Shown here: positions 35,673-46,830 of the stretch, piece by piece
How the letters are laid out: every line of letters starts with the position of its first letter
Position numbering within the stretch: position 1 is the stretch's first letter
DNA from: Diadema setosum
Lineage: Eukaryota; Echinodermata; Echinoidea; Diadematoida; Diadematidae
Reading direction: 5' to 3'
NCBI GenBank assembly: GCA_033980235.1
Contig: CM067069.1
Location: 20,952,650-21,016,649, forward strand
DNA: 64,000 nt
The notes under the pieces: generated by a model
The model's database searches: none
Told to the model about the DNA's origin: nothing
Seen by the model: the letters and a program-made list of their open reading frames with translations, nothing else
Made by a program: the position numbers and the translations under genes

Positions 35673-36851
35673 ATGCCAAAAAGTCGGAAAAGCTCCACTA
35701 CGATGGAGAACAAAAAAGAAACAATCACGAATGCTGGAGAGGGAGGCTTGCGAGACAACAAAGAACATGAGGATGACGAGGGGGTAGACGTAGGCGCGGA
35801 TCAATTACAGGGAAACAAGAAGGCGGCTGGGACCGATGCTATTAGACAACGGAAGGGGGCTAAACAAAGATCAGCATCAACGGAGAAAAATGCTCCGACA
35901 GATGCGCTCTCTCGTCCCGCGATTAAACGTTCTCCATCTCACAAGGGTCCCAGTCATGCTGGTCCGTATCACGATTCCGGCAGTGGTCTCGAGAGTCGAG
36001 AGACGAGAAAGTCGAGAAAGGGGAGAGGAAGGGAAGAGGATCGACATGGGTCCACGTCTTCACAATGTCGCAGCATTCTCCTGGTAGTCGTGGTCATAGT
36101 AATATCATTGATTGCCATTGGATGGTGGTTCATGTATGGTTTCCCTTGGTTGGATTTGCGCCAAGAGACTTCTAAGTCCTCTTCGGTTACAGAGAAGTGC
36201 ACTCCGAGAAAACGATCTGATAGATACGACGCTCTCATGCAGAGAATGACGGATCTGAAGAAGCGATTCCTGTCTATGAACAAAATGGCCTGGAATGTGA
36301 TCGGGGGTTCGTCCATGGCGCACGTCACCGAAGACATGAATCCGGACAACCCAGTGGTACTACTTCTTGTCGGACATCCAGGGGCAGATACGGACGTAAG
36401 AATACTCGCTTCGCAGGTCGCAGACATGTACGCCGGAGTCTTCGCTGTCCACCACAACGCGTCAGACATCGCATACATCGAAGGCGCTCGCCTAGCGGGC
36501 CAGTCAGCCGACGATGCTAAACTAAGCCTCGATGAACAGCTCAAATCAGGTTTGAGTGGCTGTAGTAAGGTCGCCTTAGTCAATGACTTCGACAAGGTAC
36601 CTCCATGCTCGGCCATCTTGTTTCACGCTTACTGCGACAACGACAGCGCACCGTACAAGGATGCAGTCATCATCCTGACTATGATGCTGAAAGAGGCACT
36701 GGGGAAGACGGACTTTAGAGAAAAGAGTACAGACGAAGCCATCAGAAGTCATCTGGAGAAGCGTTGGACCAAATGCCCGGAAGAAATCCCGCCGGACAAG
36801 ACAGAAGCAATGCTCAGCCGCGTCGCCAATAATGTCGTAATCATGAAATAA
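35673..36851 (+). CDS. TOR1AIP: LAP1/LULL1-like torsin-activating membrane protein, paralogue 1
   Basis: An intact 392-residue frame from ATG 35673 to TAA. Residues 1-130 are a Lys/Arg/Ser-rich, probably disordered nucleoplasmic or cytosolic region ending RKGRGREEDR. Residues about 134-156 are a membrane span (SILLVVVVIVISLIAIGWW). Residues about 185-392 form a luminal AAA+-like domain with no Walker motifs: VVLLLVGHPG, ALVNDFDKVPPCSAILFHAY, then YCDNDSAPYKDAVIILTMML, matching the conserved core of LAP1 and LULL1. The C-terminal LSRVANNVV contains Arg383 at the position of the arginine finger that triggers torsin ATP hydrolysis. N262-A-S and N323-D-S are possible glycosylation sites. Expected at the inner nuclear membrane or ER. 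The coding sequence has no intron and is clearly GC-richer than its surroundings. A TTG two codons upstream is not used as start. Confidence 0.88.
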   Translation: MPKSRKSSTTMENKKETITNAGEGGLRDNKEHEDDEGVDVGADQLQGNKKAAGTDAIRQRKGAKQRSASTEKNAPTDALSRPAIKRSPSHKGPSHAGPYHDSGSGLESRETRKSRKGRGREEDRHGSTSSQCRSILLVVVVIVISLIAIGWWFMYGFPWLDLRQETSKSSSVTEKCTPRKRSDRYDALMQRMTDLKKRFLSMNKMAWNVIGGSSMAHVTEDMNPDNPVVLLLVGHPGADTDVRILASQVADMYAGVFAVHHNASDIAYIEGARLAGQSADDAKLSLDEQLKSGLSGCSKVALVNDFDKVPPCSAILFHAYCDNDSAPYKDAVIILTMMLKEALGKTDFREKSTDEAIRSHLEKRWTKCPEEIPPDKTEAMLSRVANNVVIMK

Positions 36852-37832
36852 TGGATGCCCTCGTGAGAATCGGGTGTCATAATATCCCGAACAAGTCATT
36901 GTATGAGGTGCACTTGTATGAATTTTCTTCAAACAGTGTAAATCAGCAGTTGCAATCTTAGAAATTTCATTTGTACAGAGGGAGACAAATGGAAGAAAAC
37001 TCATACCTCAATCTTCACCCCTCTACTTCACAATATCTTGCTTTCATTTAAGTCACTCTGTGTGACACAATAACTGGTATTTGAATTGCGAATCATTACA
37101 TAGGTTTATAAAGTAATCGCCAATTTCATTCATTTATGAAAATTGGGGAAAACTTCCGTTACGTTAGTTGACAAGTTTGTCTGTTCTATTTTATGATGGT
37201 CTGGAAATGGCGTCACCTTTACAAGAATCTTGAGTCACTTCTAAATATTATCTGTGCATCGTTCTTAAAAACAAAAAGAAATAGGACATGGACATCTTAT
37301 TGCGAATCTACGGATACAATTCCATGGAAGTATGAGTTTGTTGTTGGTGTATAAATGTAAAAGTCAGGGATACATTGCCCATGAACATCGATAGTATGAC
37401 GGGGGAAAACGCGTTTGGAATACTGGTGAATATGAAAACCATTTTGTACGTATGACAAACTTGGAGTATGTAAGTTGTGGTTACAGATAACTTCTGATAA
37501 TTACAAATGTTGTATTATTATAATGTATAAATTGTGAATACTCCCTTGTTGCAGCTATGTGATGCATTTATAGTTATATAAAGACTAAAAAACGCGGTTG
37601 CTTCACCGCCTCGTTTACGTCAATAATGACCATATACATCTGTAGTCAGTCTGGTAGTAGGTCTGTTAGACGCAGGATAGTCAAACAGCAAATACAGTAA
37701 AACAAGAAAATGGTGCTATCAAAACCATATTCACACAACTACCATAATAGGGGTCCTCTCTGTTCATCTCAGATTCATGCGATTATAACGCTATCGAATT
37801 GCAATGGACTGTTAATGCTGCGTCAGTCATTA
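36852..37832 (+). other. 3' region of torsin cofactor 1 and spacer
   Basis: Probable 3' UTR at the start. No canonical AATAAA was seen before the transposon at 37833. Confidence 0.35.
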
Positions 37833-40117
37833 GGTGATCCGAGTATCCTCTCGGATCACCTATTGTATCTGTACGGATTCTTTCTTCTTCTTTATTTCTT
37901 TCTCCTCAAATCTTGTGTAGAGGTCAACTCAAAAAGTCCCTTACCTATCACTTTCAAACTTATACCATATATGTATCATGTCCTAAGGACGACAGATCTA
38001 GTGTATCAATGTAATCAGTTAACCGTGACGTCATTATGACGTCATTATCTGAAATCACGTTTACATCAGTATCTAATTAATGGAACGGAATTTTTGAATG
38101 AAATTAACATATCATATAGTTCAAGTCAAGGTCTATTGATATATTTCATAAAATTTAGTCACGTTCATAGTAAACGAGCGCGTACGCGCGCGTTGAAATT
38201 TAAACATGCTCTAATCAGCCTCAAAATTGTTTTACACACGTTTCAGGTCATTTGTAGCATTTCAAAAAAAATCGACGGACGCGTACGCGCGCGCGCATAT
38301 ACGCACGTACAGCTCATATTCAATAGAAATTTCCTGTTTTATTGCAAGGATCGAATGTCTGAAATGCCAAGGAATACTTCTACCAAGTTTCAAGTCGATC
38401 CGACTCAATATGACGTCATACGGGCCCATCAAAGTTGAAATTCCGCGCGCGCGTCAATGGCGATATACAGTGCAACTATGCCAAAAAACCGCCAATTTTA
38501 AGTCCGATTTTACTCGTCAGGATGGACGGTGACCCCCCATTTTCTTTACATATTTTGAAAGCTGATGAGTTGTACATGTCATTTCATGGGGTGGCAATGC
38601 TGGCAAAATGATTAAAAGATATCTAATTTCTCAATAAAGTAAAAAAAGGAAATTTTCAAAATGACGTCATCAAATTTCAAGTTTACTCGAGCGTATCTCA
38701 CTTATCCTTGGCCAATTTTCACCCAGTTTTCAGTATGTTGTAGCTTATTAAATGTTCTTTCATTAACATGATAACAGTATTTTGATTAGATGACGGCATC
38801 ACCTCGTAAAAATGGATTGAACGTAATCTTGTCAAATTTGACCAGTTTACGTGTTATCTCTATGGGAGTGCAGTTTTTCTGGAAATGAAAATTGACATGA
38901 CTATCTTTATCGAGCACACAGATTTTAGTATGTTGTAGCTGAGACTTTGTGCTATCGTAAGTGTGCCCTTCGTTTTTTCATACGATGTCTGCATCACGTC
39001 AAAAAACTTGGTTGAAATTAAAGCTTATCTTAGATGTATTGAAATATTTCTTTCTTTCTGCAACTTTCTTTGCAATAACTCAAGAAAAACATATCTTATC
39101 ACCCCCATATTTTGCACATGTTTAGTTCATGTCACGTACATTATTTGATAAAATAACAACTACTTGATCAGACACCATCTTGGGTATGTAAATTAGGGTC
39201 AAAGGTCATAAATGGTTCATCCTGTATCTAAGTGAATACATGTTCTATCTCTCCCATATTTTGCACACGCAAAGATCATGTTACAAGAATCATTTCACAA
39301 AATAACCACTCTTTGCTCAGATGCCATCTTGTCTGTGCAAAGTGGGGTCAAAAGGTCATATGTACTTCTTTCTGTTTCTTCGTTATGACGTGTTATCTCT
39401 ATGGGAGGGAATTTTTCTAGATGTGAAAATTGACATGATTGTCTTTATCGAGCACTAGCTCACTTACCCTTCGGTGAATTTTTCTCATATTTTAATATGT
39501 TGTAACTGAGACTTTGCGCTATCGTACCTGTCCCCTTTGTTTTTTCATATGATGTCGGAATCATGTTAAAATACTTGGTTGAAGCTAAAGCTTATCTTCG
39601 ATGTATTGAGATATTTCTGTTTCTGCAACTTTCTTTGCAATAACTCAAGAAAAAAAGCCCCTATCACCCCCATATTTTGCACATGTTTAGTGCATGTCAC
39701 GTACATTATTTCATAAAATAACAACTACTTGATCGGACAACATCTTGGGTATGTAAATTAGGGTCAAAGGTCACAAATGTTTCATCCTGTATCTTGGTGA
39801 ATACATGTCTTATCTTTCCCATATTTTGCACACGCAAAGATCATGTTACAAGAATCATTTCACAAAATAACCACTTTTTGCTCAGATGCCATGTAGGTTG
39901 TGCAAAGTGGGGTCAAAGGTCATGTACTTGTTGCTGTATCTTCGTTATAGTGTATACATATTTGGTACCAAAGATGGCAGATATGACTCCATTTTCTAAA
40001 TGAGAATCCAAACATCACACGGCCAATGTCTCTGAACACAGATGAAACCTGCATGGTCATGCCTATTGCGATCAGGACTTGAATCATTGATTTAAAAAAA
40101 AAAAAAATCGGATCACC
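37833..40117. mobile_element. 2.3-kb element with TTA target duplication (PIF/Harbinger-like ends), non-coding
   Basis: TTA precedes GGTGATCCGAG at 37833, and TCGGATCACC is followed by TTA at 40118, so 10-bp inverted ends lie between 3-bp TTA duplications, as in PIF/Harbinger elements. Just inside the left end the same word recurs inverted (CTCGGATCACC at about 37850-37860), forming a hairpin. The interior has CG-rich alternating tracts (GCGTACGCGCGCG near 38180, 38280 and 38440) and a tandem duplication at 38850-39930. No transposase frame was found. The boundary call rests on short ends only. Confidence 0.5.
38850..39930. repeat. tandem duplication, period about 540 bp, with shorter internal repeats
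   Basis: The block starting CGTGTTATCTCTATGGGAG at about 38851 recurs at about 39388, and both copies run through GATGTATTGA, CAACTTTCTTTGCAATAACT, CCCATATTTTGCACATG and CCCATATTTTGCACACGCAA in the same order. Each unit has two related sub-blocks about 150 bp apart, each ending in a GGTCAAAGGTCA-type word. Confidence 0.85.
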
Positions 40118-40223
40118 TTAATTTGTCAGTGATGACAAATTACATTCTCTAGTTGCGTTTTTTATTGCTATCACCATAGCAAAATAATAATAAAAAAAAC
40201 ATTGTCCATGTCAAAGCTGTTGA

Positions 40224-40254
<31 letters not shown>

Positions 40255-41219
40255 AAACAAAACGTAGCTTCCATGAAAAGCAAGATCTGGTATCTTTGTG
40301 TATCTCAAGCAATTTGCTTCTGTTTTGCGAGGGCAGATCAGAAAAGACCGATTGTATCATATTCACCCAAAATGCTCTCATTATGGCCCAAACAAATGAC
40401 AATAATTATAATCGTATCATTTCTCAAAATTTCCAACTGAAGATAAAATTTACTCTACAGATACTTCAGCCGGATACATGGAGATGAATTTTCACACTTC
40501 CGCTATCAAACACAGGGATTAAACAATTAAGCCTCTATCATATCAAACATACGCGAGATATTACACGACGCTAATGTCAGAAAACGATTATGCAGTTTCA
40601 TCATAGATTATTATTGTATAAGTTCTTGCTCATGTACATTGTATGTCATGTTGCAAGCCATCAAAAATATTGATGAATATGATTCATGTGTCCTGTTTAC
40701 AGTAATAGGCCACGTTAACGTTAGTAGTGCTCATGTTATTTTCCTCGCATTATTTTGTCTTCCTTTGGGTCTGCTTTTGAAGCTGGGCTTTGGTTAAATC
40801 TGCTTTAGTCAATGTAACTCCGTAATACATGATTATAATGAAGCATGTTAAGTTGTATAATCATGATGATTTTCAAATAAAAAAGATATGCATTTCATAT
40901 GATTATTTTCTAATTAGTTGCACGCTTATGGTGTTGCACGCTTATGGTGTGACAGAAGGAGACAAATCAGAATTAGGGTGTGTCTTCTGTTGGTTTGCTA
41001 TAAGGAGGACTTGCATTCATATTCCACCAACTATCGAAATGCGTCCTTGTGACAGAATGCAAACAACTGATCCATAATAATATATGCGCATGTCCATAAT
41101 CTCCGTATGGACCCATATCACTATAAATTATGCCGTACTAATTTTGTTTGTTCATAGGCCTATATCATCTATATTTGATTTAAATACAGTCATGTAGTAA
41201 CGTGCTAGTTACATGTATA
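40118..41219. other. intergenic; (CA)n tract
   Basis: A CA run lies at about 40224-40249, and a 16-base direct repeat (TGCACGCTTATGGTGT) at about 40919-40951. No gene recognised. Confidence 0.45.
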
Positions 41220-42136
41220 CAGGGCGTATGAAAAAAAAAAAAAAGGTTATCCAACTTTAGAGGGCTACCATTTCATAATTGTCAGCTATGGAGAGCTCAA
41301 TTTGTTTGTAAGGGGAGAGGAACTCTTCCTCTTTTCATTGGTACCTAAATATGCTGACAAACTTTAATAATGTCACGCATGACTGAGCACATGAACTTTA
41401 CAGACAACAATGACAAATTGCACCTTTTCAAAGTTTGCGTAAAATTGTGAAGGAACAATGCATGTCTCACTGAATGTATATCTATCAATGATTTGTGAAA
41501 GTGGTAACATTAACAGGCCAGCCTGCAAAACTGCAAGTATGTGTTTAGGGTTAGTGTTAAGGGTTTCTTCTAACATTTTGTGGTTCATAACCTTTTACAT
41601 GGCCACCTGTCTGATAACTTGGTCACTCCTGCTAAGGCAAACCCACACAGTCCATTTTCCCTGTCCATATTCAACACACAGCTTGCAGCGCCAAACCAAG
41701 TCTTGAATGTGAAAGAGAGAAAATGGATAATGGTTTAGCTTTTGTGGGAATGACGAAGTTAGCGACAATGTGGCCATGTTGAAGATTACAGACCATGAGA
41801 GGTTAGAAGAAGCTCTAAACACAAACCTGCAGTCATGCAGGCTGGCCTGCTGATGTTACCACTTTCATTGAGAGATCCCATCAATTCAGTGGGACATGTA
41901 TTGTTCCTTCACGATAACACTCAAACTTCGAAAAAGTGTAATTTGTCATTCTTGTCTTTAAAGTTCATTTGCTCAGTCATGCATGACATTTGTCAACATA
42001 ATTAGATATCAATGAAAAGAGGAAGAGGAAGAGTTCCTCTTTCCTCACAGCCAACATTGCACTCTCCAGAGCTGACAATTTTGAAATGGTAGCCCTCCAA
42101 AGTTGGATTACCTTTCTTTTTTTTTGATACGCTCTG
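41220..42136. mobile_element. Tc1/mariner-type foldback element, 917 bp, long inverted arms
   Basis: TA flanks both ends. The left end CAGGGCGTATGA and the right end ATACGCTCTG begin long arms that pair for several hundred bases. AGGGCTACCATTTCATAATT / AATTTTGAAATGGTAGCCCT and AGGCCAGCCTGCA / TGCAGGCTGGCCT are examples. The unpaired centre (about 41600-41740) has no recognisable transposase. A related partial copy is at 46225-46830. Confidence 0.8.
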
Positions 42137-43330
42137 TATAGCATTTATCTCGAATGTGTACAACAAAATACAATCAATAAAATCTATTCAAAACATAGTT
42201 CATTCTCATTTTACACTCCAACGGTATTTCCACTTCCACTCCGAATTGGGCCCATGTGATTATCACGGCAAAAACACACCACACACGCACACACACGCAA
42301 ACAAGCACACGAATGATGATGTATACTGAGTATACACTCAGCAAAAAAGAAAGTAAACACTTTTTCAAGTTCATCTTTCTCATATAAGTATTTGGCTAAT
42401 ATCAATGTTTCATAATACCATGTTAAAGGTAATTGAATTGGCTATCAACCTAGTTGGTCAATAAAAAGGGAAACTTTACGCTTGAGTGAACACATTCATT
42501 TTTCACTACCAAGGCACAAAAGTAAAAATTGCAGAAATGGACAAGTTGTTATTCAAGCGTATGTGCTCTCTCATTATATATAACAATAACACAAGGCATA
42601 TTCAACACAATAAGAAATGCAAATAACTTTGCAAATATCAACCTATGATCTCTATAATGTCTCTGTAACCCTCCAAAGATAAAGAAAAGCAAAAAACAAT
42701 GGAGGAAAATGAATCTTCTGTCAAATTCATATTCAAAAGATAAAAGACGAAGCAATGGTAACAAAGATGGTAAAAATTTGAAATGTTATTCTATAAAAGA
42801 ACAACTGAAAATTTAATGATATTTGGTTCTTGAATTTGACTAATGAATTCTTAAATTCCTTAATTTGAAAAGGAAAAAAGAAATTCTGTCCATTTTATCC
42901 TCTTTGCGGCTTACTCCTTATGTCATGTTCACCGAGTTCACAGAAAAAATTATCACGTTCCCCCTTCAGTTTCCCAAATATGATTTGTTTGTGAGCATAA
43001 AGACAATGAAAGAGAAACAAGGGAATAAAAACTTATTTCTGCTATTTCATTCATGTCTCTCATTACGTTTAATTGATCTTTTAATATCACTGTTATCTTG
43101 AAGGGCATTTGCATATTAATTTCAATATATCAATTTCTGCAATTTTTACTGTCGTGCCTTGGAGGACAAAAACGAATGTGTTTACTGATGCGTAAAATTC
43201 CCCTTTGTATGGACCTACCATGTTAATAGCCAATTGTCACAAATGTACACACAAGTAGTTATGTACATGTTTAATGTATCAAGGCTGTATGCATGGTTGT
43301 TTTAATGTGTACATTGTATGTACACAGGGT
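42137..43330. other. intergenic, nothing recognised
   Basis: AT-rich. A CA/CG dinucleotide-rich stretch lies near 42270-42310. No gene recognised. Confidence 0.4.
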
Positions 43331-43450
43331 GACCAGATTAATGGAGAACATTCTATATGATATAGATATAGTACATACAATTGTATAGGCTGACCAGATC
43401 AGTGGAGAATTTTCTATGTGGTATACAATGTAGCTACAGTACATGTATGC
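43331..43450. repeat. tandem duplication of about 60 bp
   Basis: GGGTGACCAGATTAATGGAG and GGCTGACCAGATCAGTGGAG begin two adjacent diverged units, each running through ATTCTAT/TTTCTAT to a TACATAC/GTACATG end. Confidence 0.6.
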
Positions 43451-43451
43451 A

Positions 43452-44404
43452 TGTGACAGGAAATACATTATAGCTCACTCAATCTAGAATGATTTAACCC
43501 ATTCCAGAAAATTCTAGGAAGTGCTGACTGAGTGAGGCACTGCCCTTGTAACCCAATGTGATTGGTAGTTAATTTTGGCAATGATGTTATGCACATAGTT
43601 AGACAGTGAGTCATCCAGGATTCCTGGAATTTGGACTTGCTAGTATGTTCAGGTATGTAGCCCCAGGTTGGAGAAAATTACAGAATGTACTAGAAAGGGG
43701 TGAATGGATAGTATATAAGCAGGAGAAATTCTGAGGTAGGCAGAGTACCCAACACCTCTGCTCTGAGAGTTACGTCACTTCTGGCTCTGAAGCGACTTGT
43801 TATAGTCAGTCCTGTGTTACCTGCTGACCTGCTATACAAACTGTGTTTATGAAGATAAGGCTTGGGAGACATTTTGCCTGCAGAGAATTAATTTGCCTAC
43901 GTTGGAGATAGACTCCATATTTTAATGTCAACGGACATTGTTACGGCAAAGCTGTGACGGGCTGGATTCCTCGCTGGACATTATAAAGTGAATCGTCATT
44001 CAACGCATCAACTGGACGTGGTCGTCATAACGTCTGGATTTTACACGTTTCGCTGTGAACATTATACCGTGGACATCTATCGTGGATTTTACCCCGGATT
44101 TATACTGTGGATTAATGCAACCTGTGCCTTTGGAGTTACGTCGGAGGAATCATTCATCGGTGCGTCAAGGATCATTCATCGGTGCATCGAACATCGTATT
44201 TGAACATTTTCAAAGGATTACTTGATAACAAAATATGTAAGTGATTCCATTACCGATTTGTAATTGTTTCTATTGATTATTATTGTACTGATGTGAAAAC
44301 CGATTACGAGTCTGTACCCACAATATCACTGTTAATAAACCGCCTGAACATTAGTTGGTTGTTTCTTTTGTGCGATCATTCTCAGAGTGATTGTGGTCGT
44401 AACA
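43452..44404 (+). mobile_element. 5' LTR of a truncated LTR retrotransposon
   Basis: The LTR is taken as 953 bp, TGTGAC at the start and GTAACA at the end, which makes short inverted ends. Inside are a TATA box (TATATAA, 43712-43718) and an AATAAA signal at 44334-44339, in the right order for U3-R-U5. The primer site follows directly. The start is inferred from end symmetry only, since no second LTR is present to compare. Confidence 0.65.
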
Positions 44405-44408
44405 AAAT

Positions 44409-44426
44409 TGGGGGCTTGTCCGGGAA
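44409..44426 (+). other. primer-binding site, tRNA-Pro-like
   Basis: TGGGGGCTTGTCCGGGAA lies four bases after the LTR. It starts with TGG, the complement of a tRNA 3' CCA, and closely resembles the tRNA-Pro primer sites of retroelements. Confidence 0.75.
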
Positions 44427-44542
44427 GTGAATTTAAAGCCAAAACTTAGAATTTGGAACGTTCCGGAATCCAGAATATTGGTACAGACAAAATACCAGTG
44501 AGTTGATTGTTCGATTGTATATGTGTGTAATACATTGTGACA

Positions 44543-45325
44543 ATGTCAATCAGTACAATGGATGTTCAGGCATTTGTTCAGAGGACAGATTTGTCCCTCA
44601 AAGATTTGCAAAGGTTACGCAAATGTGATTTGACTGCTATTGCACAGCATTTAAATGTAGATGTTCCACAAGGTGTAAGAAAGGCAGGGATTCTTGACTT
44701 GGTAGCTGGTCACATGGAGCTCAAAGAAGAAATTGACACTCCAGCTCAAGCTCAAATATCAGATCAAACACGGCTTGAGCTTGCTAAATTGCAAATAAAG
44801 GAGAAAGAAATGGAACTGGAGAACGAGAAGATGAGGTTAGAAATAGAAAGAGAGCAAAGGGCTAGAGAAATGGAAATGAAGGAAAGAATAGAAATGAAGA
44901 AAATTGAAAAGGAAATGGAACAGCAGAAATTTGAGGTGGAGCAACAAGTGAAATTGCGTGAGATGGAATTGGCTCATGCACAGATTGCTGAAAATCGTGA
45001 AAGGGCTCCGCCTGAATTTGATTTGGCCAAGAACATTCGATTGGTGCCAAAGTTTGAAGAAAACAGAGTCGATGCATATTTTGTGTCATTTGAGAAGGTG
45101 GCTGACAGTTTGAACTGGCCACAGGAATTTTGGCCCTTGCTCCTTCAAAGTGTGTTTGTCGGCAAAGCAGCCGATGTGTACTCATCTCTTTCCAAAGAGC
45201 AATCACGTGACTATGCTACAGTCAAGAAAGCAGTGTTGAATGCTTATGAGTTGGTGCCAGAGGCGTACAGACACAAGTTCAGAAATTCGTACCGCAAACC
45301 AGGCCAGACACATGATAAACAATGA
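44543..45325 (+). pseudogene. gag: truncated gag of an LTR retrotransposon
   Basis: The open frame of 260 codons begins at ATG 44543, soon after the LTR and primer site. Residues about 18-58 look like a SAP-type helix-loop-helix, residues about 75-150 are a charged Glu/Lys/Met-rich coiled coil, and residues about 158-255 resemble the SCAN/capsid-like domain of metazoan gypsy-type Gag (FEENRVDAYFVSFEKVA). The frame ends shortly after this with RKPGQTH and a stop, next to a CTT microsatellite. No nucleocapsid zinc knuckle, protease, polymerase or 3' LTR follows. The copy is therefore 3'-truncated and not autonomous. The open frame itself has no internal break. Confidence 0.75.
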
Positions 45326-45328
45326 TAA

Positions 45329-45366
45329 GCCTCTTCTTCTTCTTCTTCTTCTTCTTCTTCTTCTTC
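45329..45366 (+). repeat. (CTT)n microsatellite at the retrotransposon break
   Basis: Perfect CTT repeats begin four bases after the gag stop codon and mark where the element is lost. Confidence 0.9.
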
Positions 45367-46224
45367 AATAGTGTACTTGATGGTGATTAGTCAAATTTGA
45401 TTATCATCATCAGTTTCACGCGTTACGAATAAACACTTCATAACCATTCTCACACAAAAATGACTACGAATATATAGAAATACTGATTAAACAATGGGAT
45501 ATTGCGACATTCATTCAGCATAATGATGAAGTTGATGTTGGTCATATCGAGCCAAGACAATTTTCAATGCTCCAGTCCATCTTGAAGGTCGGGGAATGCG
45601 ACCTTTCCCAAATCAGAGATATTGGATGTTCCAGCTATACTGCAGTAGATCTGACAGGGCCACTACTCTCAGTATGTGTATTGGATTAGCATTGCCCCCT
45701 CCTGCATAGTACATCATAATGCATCACCCCCTATTCTACCTTGTTTTTTTAATCATTATTCTATACTTCTTTGTCTTTAATCTTCTTGCATATAGAGTTG
45801 CGGAATTTTTCTACACACCATCACCATCTCGATTTTAGCTTTGTCAAAGTCTTTTAAACCTCCTCGTAATGAGTCTATTGCACCCGCTCATAAGGGGGGG
45901 GGGGGGAGAAGAAAAACTTGAATTGGAACTCGCACTACAGAACGGCTTCTGCGAGCATTAAGTGACAAAACAAAACAAAACTAAACTAAACTAAACTAAT
46001 CGTTATACCGGAGTAGTTTTGGGTGAATAACCTGAATAGCATGCTGGCACGTAGAAGACAACCCCTAGAATTTCGGAATCGAATTGAAGAGGTTACACAC
46101 ACTTAGATTTTTTTTTTTTTTTAAAGAAATATCTGACGATTTGGCAAAACTATGTAACACGCACTAAAAATGAACTGATGCCTAATTCTCTATATTGGAT
46201 ATGCTCACAGATAAGACGGATGTA
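45367..46224. other. intergenic; short poly(G) tract
   Basis: A G run lies at about 45895-45907 and AAACT/AAACA repeats near 45970-46000. No pol or LTR sequence was recognised. Confidence 0.45.
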
Positions 46225-46830
46225 CAGTGCGGAAAAAAAAAACCCCAACCCAAAACGGTAATTCAACTTCACAGTATTAACTGTTTCAAAATATTATCAA
46301 CTATATGGAGAGCGCAATGATGGTTGTGAGGAAAAGGTTACTCTTCTTCTTTCCATTGGTACCTAATTAAATTGTGTTGATAAATGTCATGCATGACTGA
46401 GCACCATAACTTAAAGACAATAACAAGTTGCGCTTTTCACAAATTTGATCGTTATTATGGAGGAACACTGAAATGGATGAAGGATGAGATCTGAAATGGA
46501 TGAGATCTGTCGATGAAAGTGGTAAAATAAACAGGCCAGCCTGCACGACTGCAGGTTTGGGTTAGAGTTTCCTCTAATCTTTTATGATCCACCTGAACAC
46601 TCCCACCAGGCTCCCTGCTCCCACAAAGGCAACCCGGGGACCACACAGGCAACCCACACAATCCATTTTCTCTGTTCATACTAGTCCAGTGTATACCCAA
46701 GACTAGGGGATGTCGCTGCGACTCTTTGAATATGTACAACAACAACAAATGGACAGTGTGAGATGGCTTTTGTTGGAGTGACCAGGTTATCCGACAGGTG
46801 GCCATGCTATGTTGAAAGTTACAAAAAACA
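46225..46830. mobile_element. partial diverged copy of the 41220-42136 element
   Basis: Blocks in the same order as the 917-bp element: GGAGAGCGCAATGATGGTTG, TCCATTGGTACCTAA, ATGCATGACTGAGCAC, AGGCCAGCCTGCA, then TTTTGTTGGAGTGACCAGGTTAT and GTGGCCATG. A left end CAGTGCGGAAAAAAA follows TA. The right end is not recognisable. Confidence 0.6.

Noticed and set aside
35969..36616. 215-codon minus-strand ORF
   Set aside because: Antisense shadow of the GC-rich torsin cofactor 1 coding sequence.
38094..38532. two overlapping plus-strand ORFs of 101-114 codons
   Set aside because: They lie within a non-coding transposon, contain CG-alternating tracts read as Arg/Ala runs, and show no domain.
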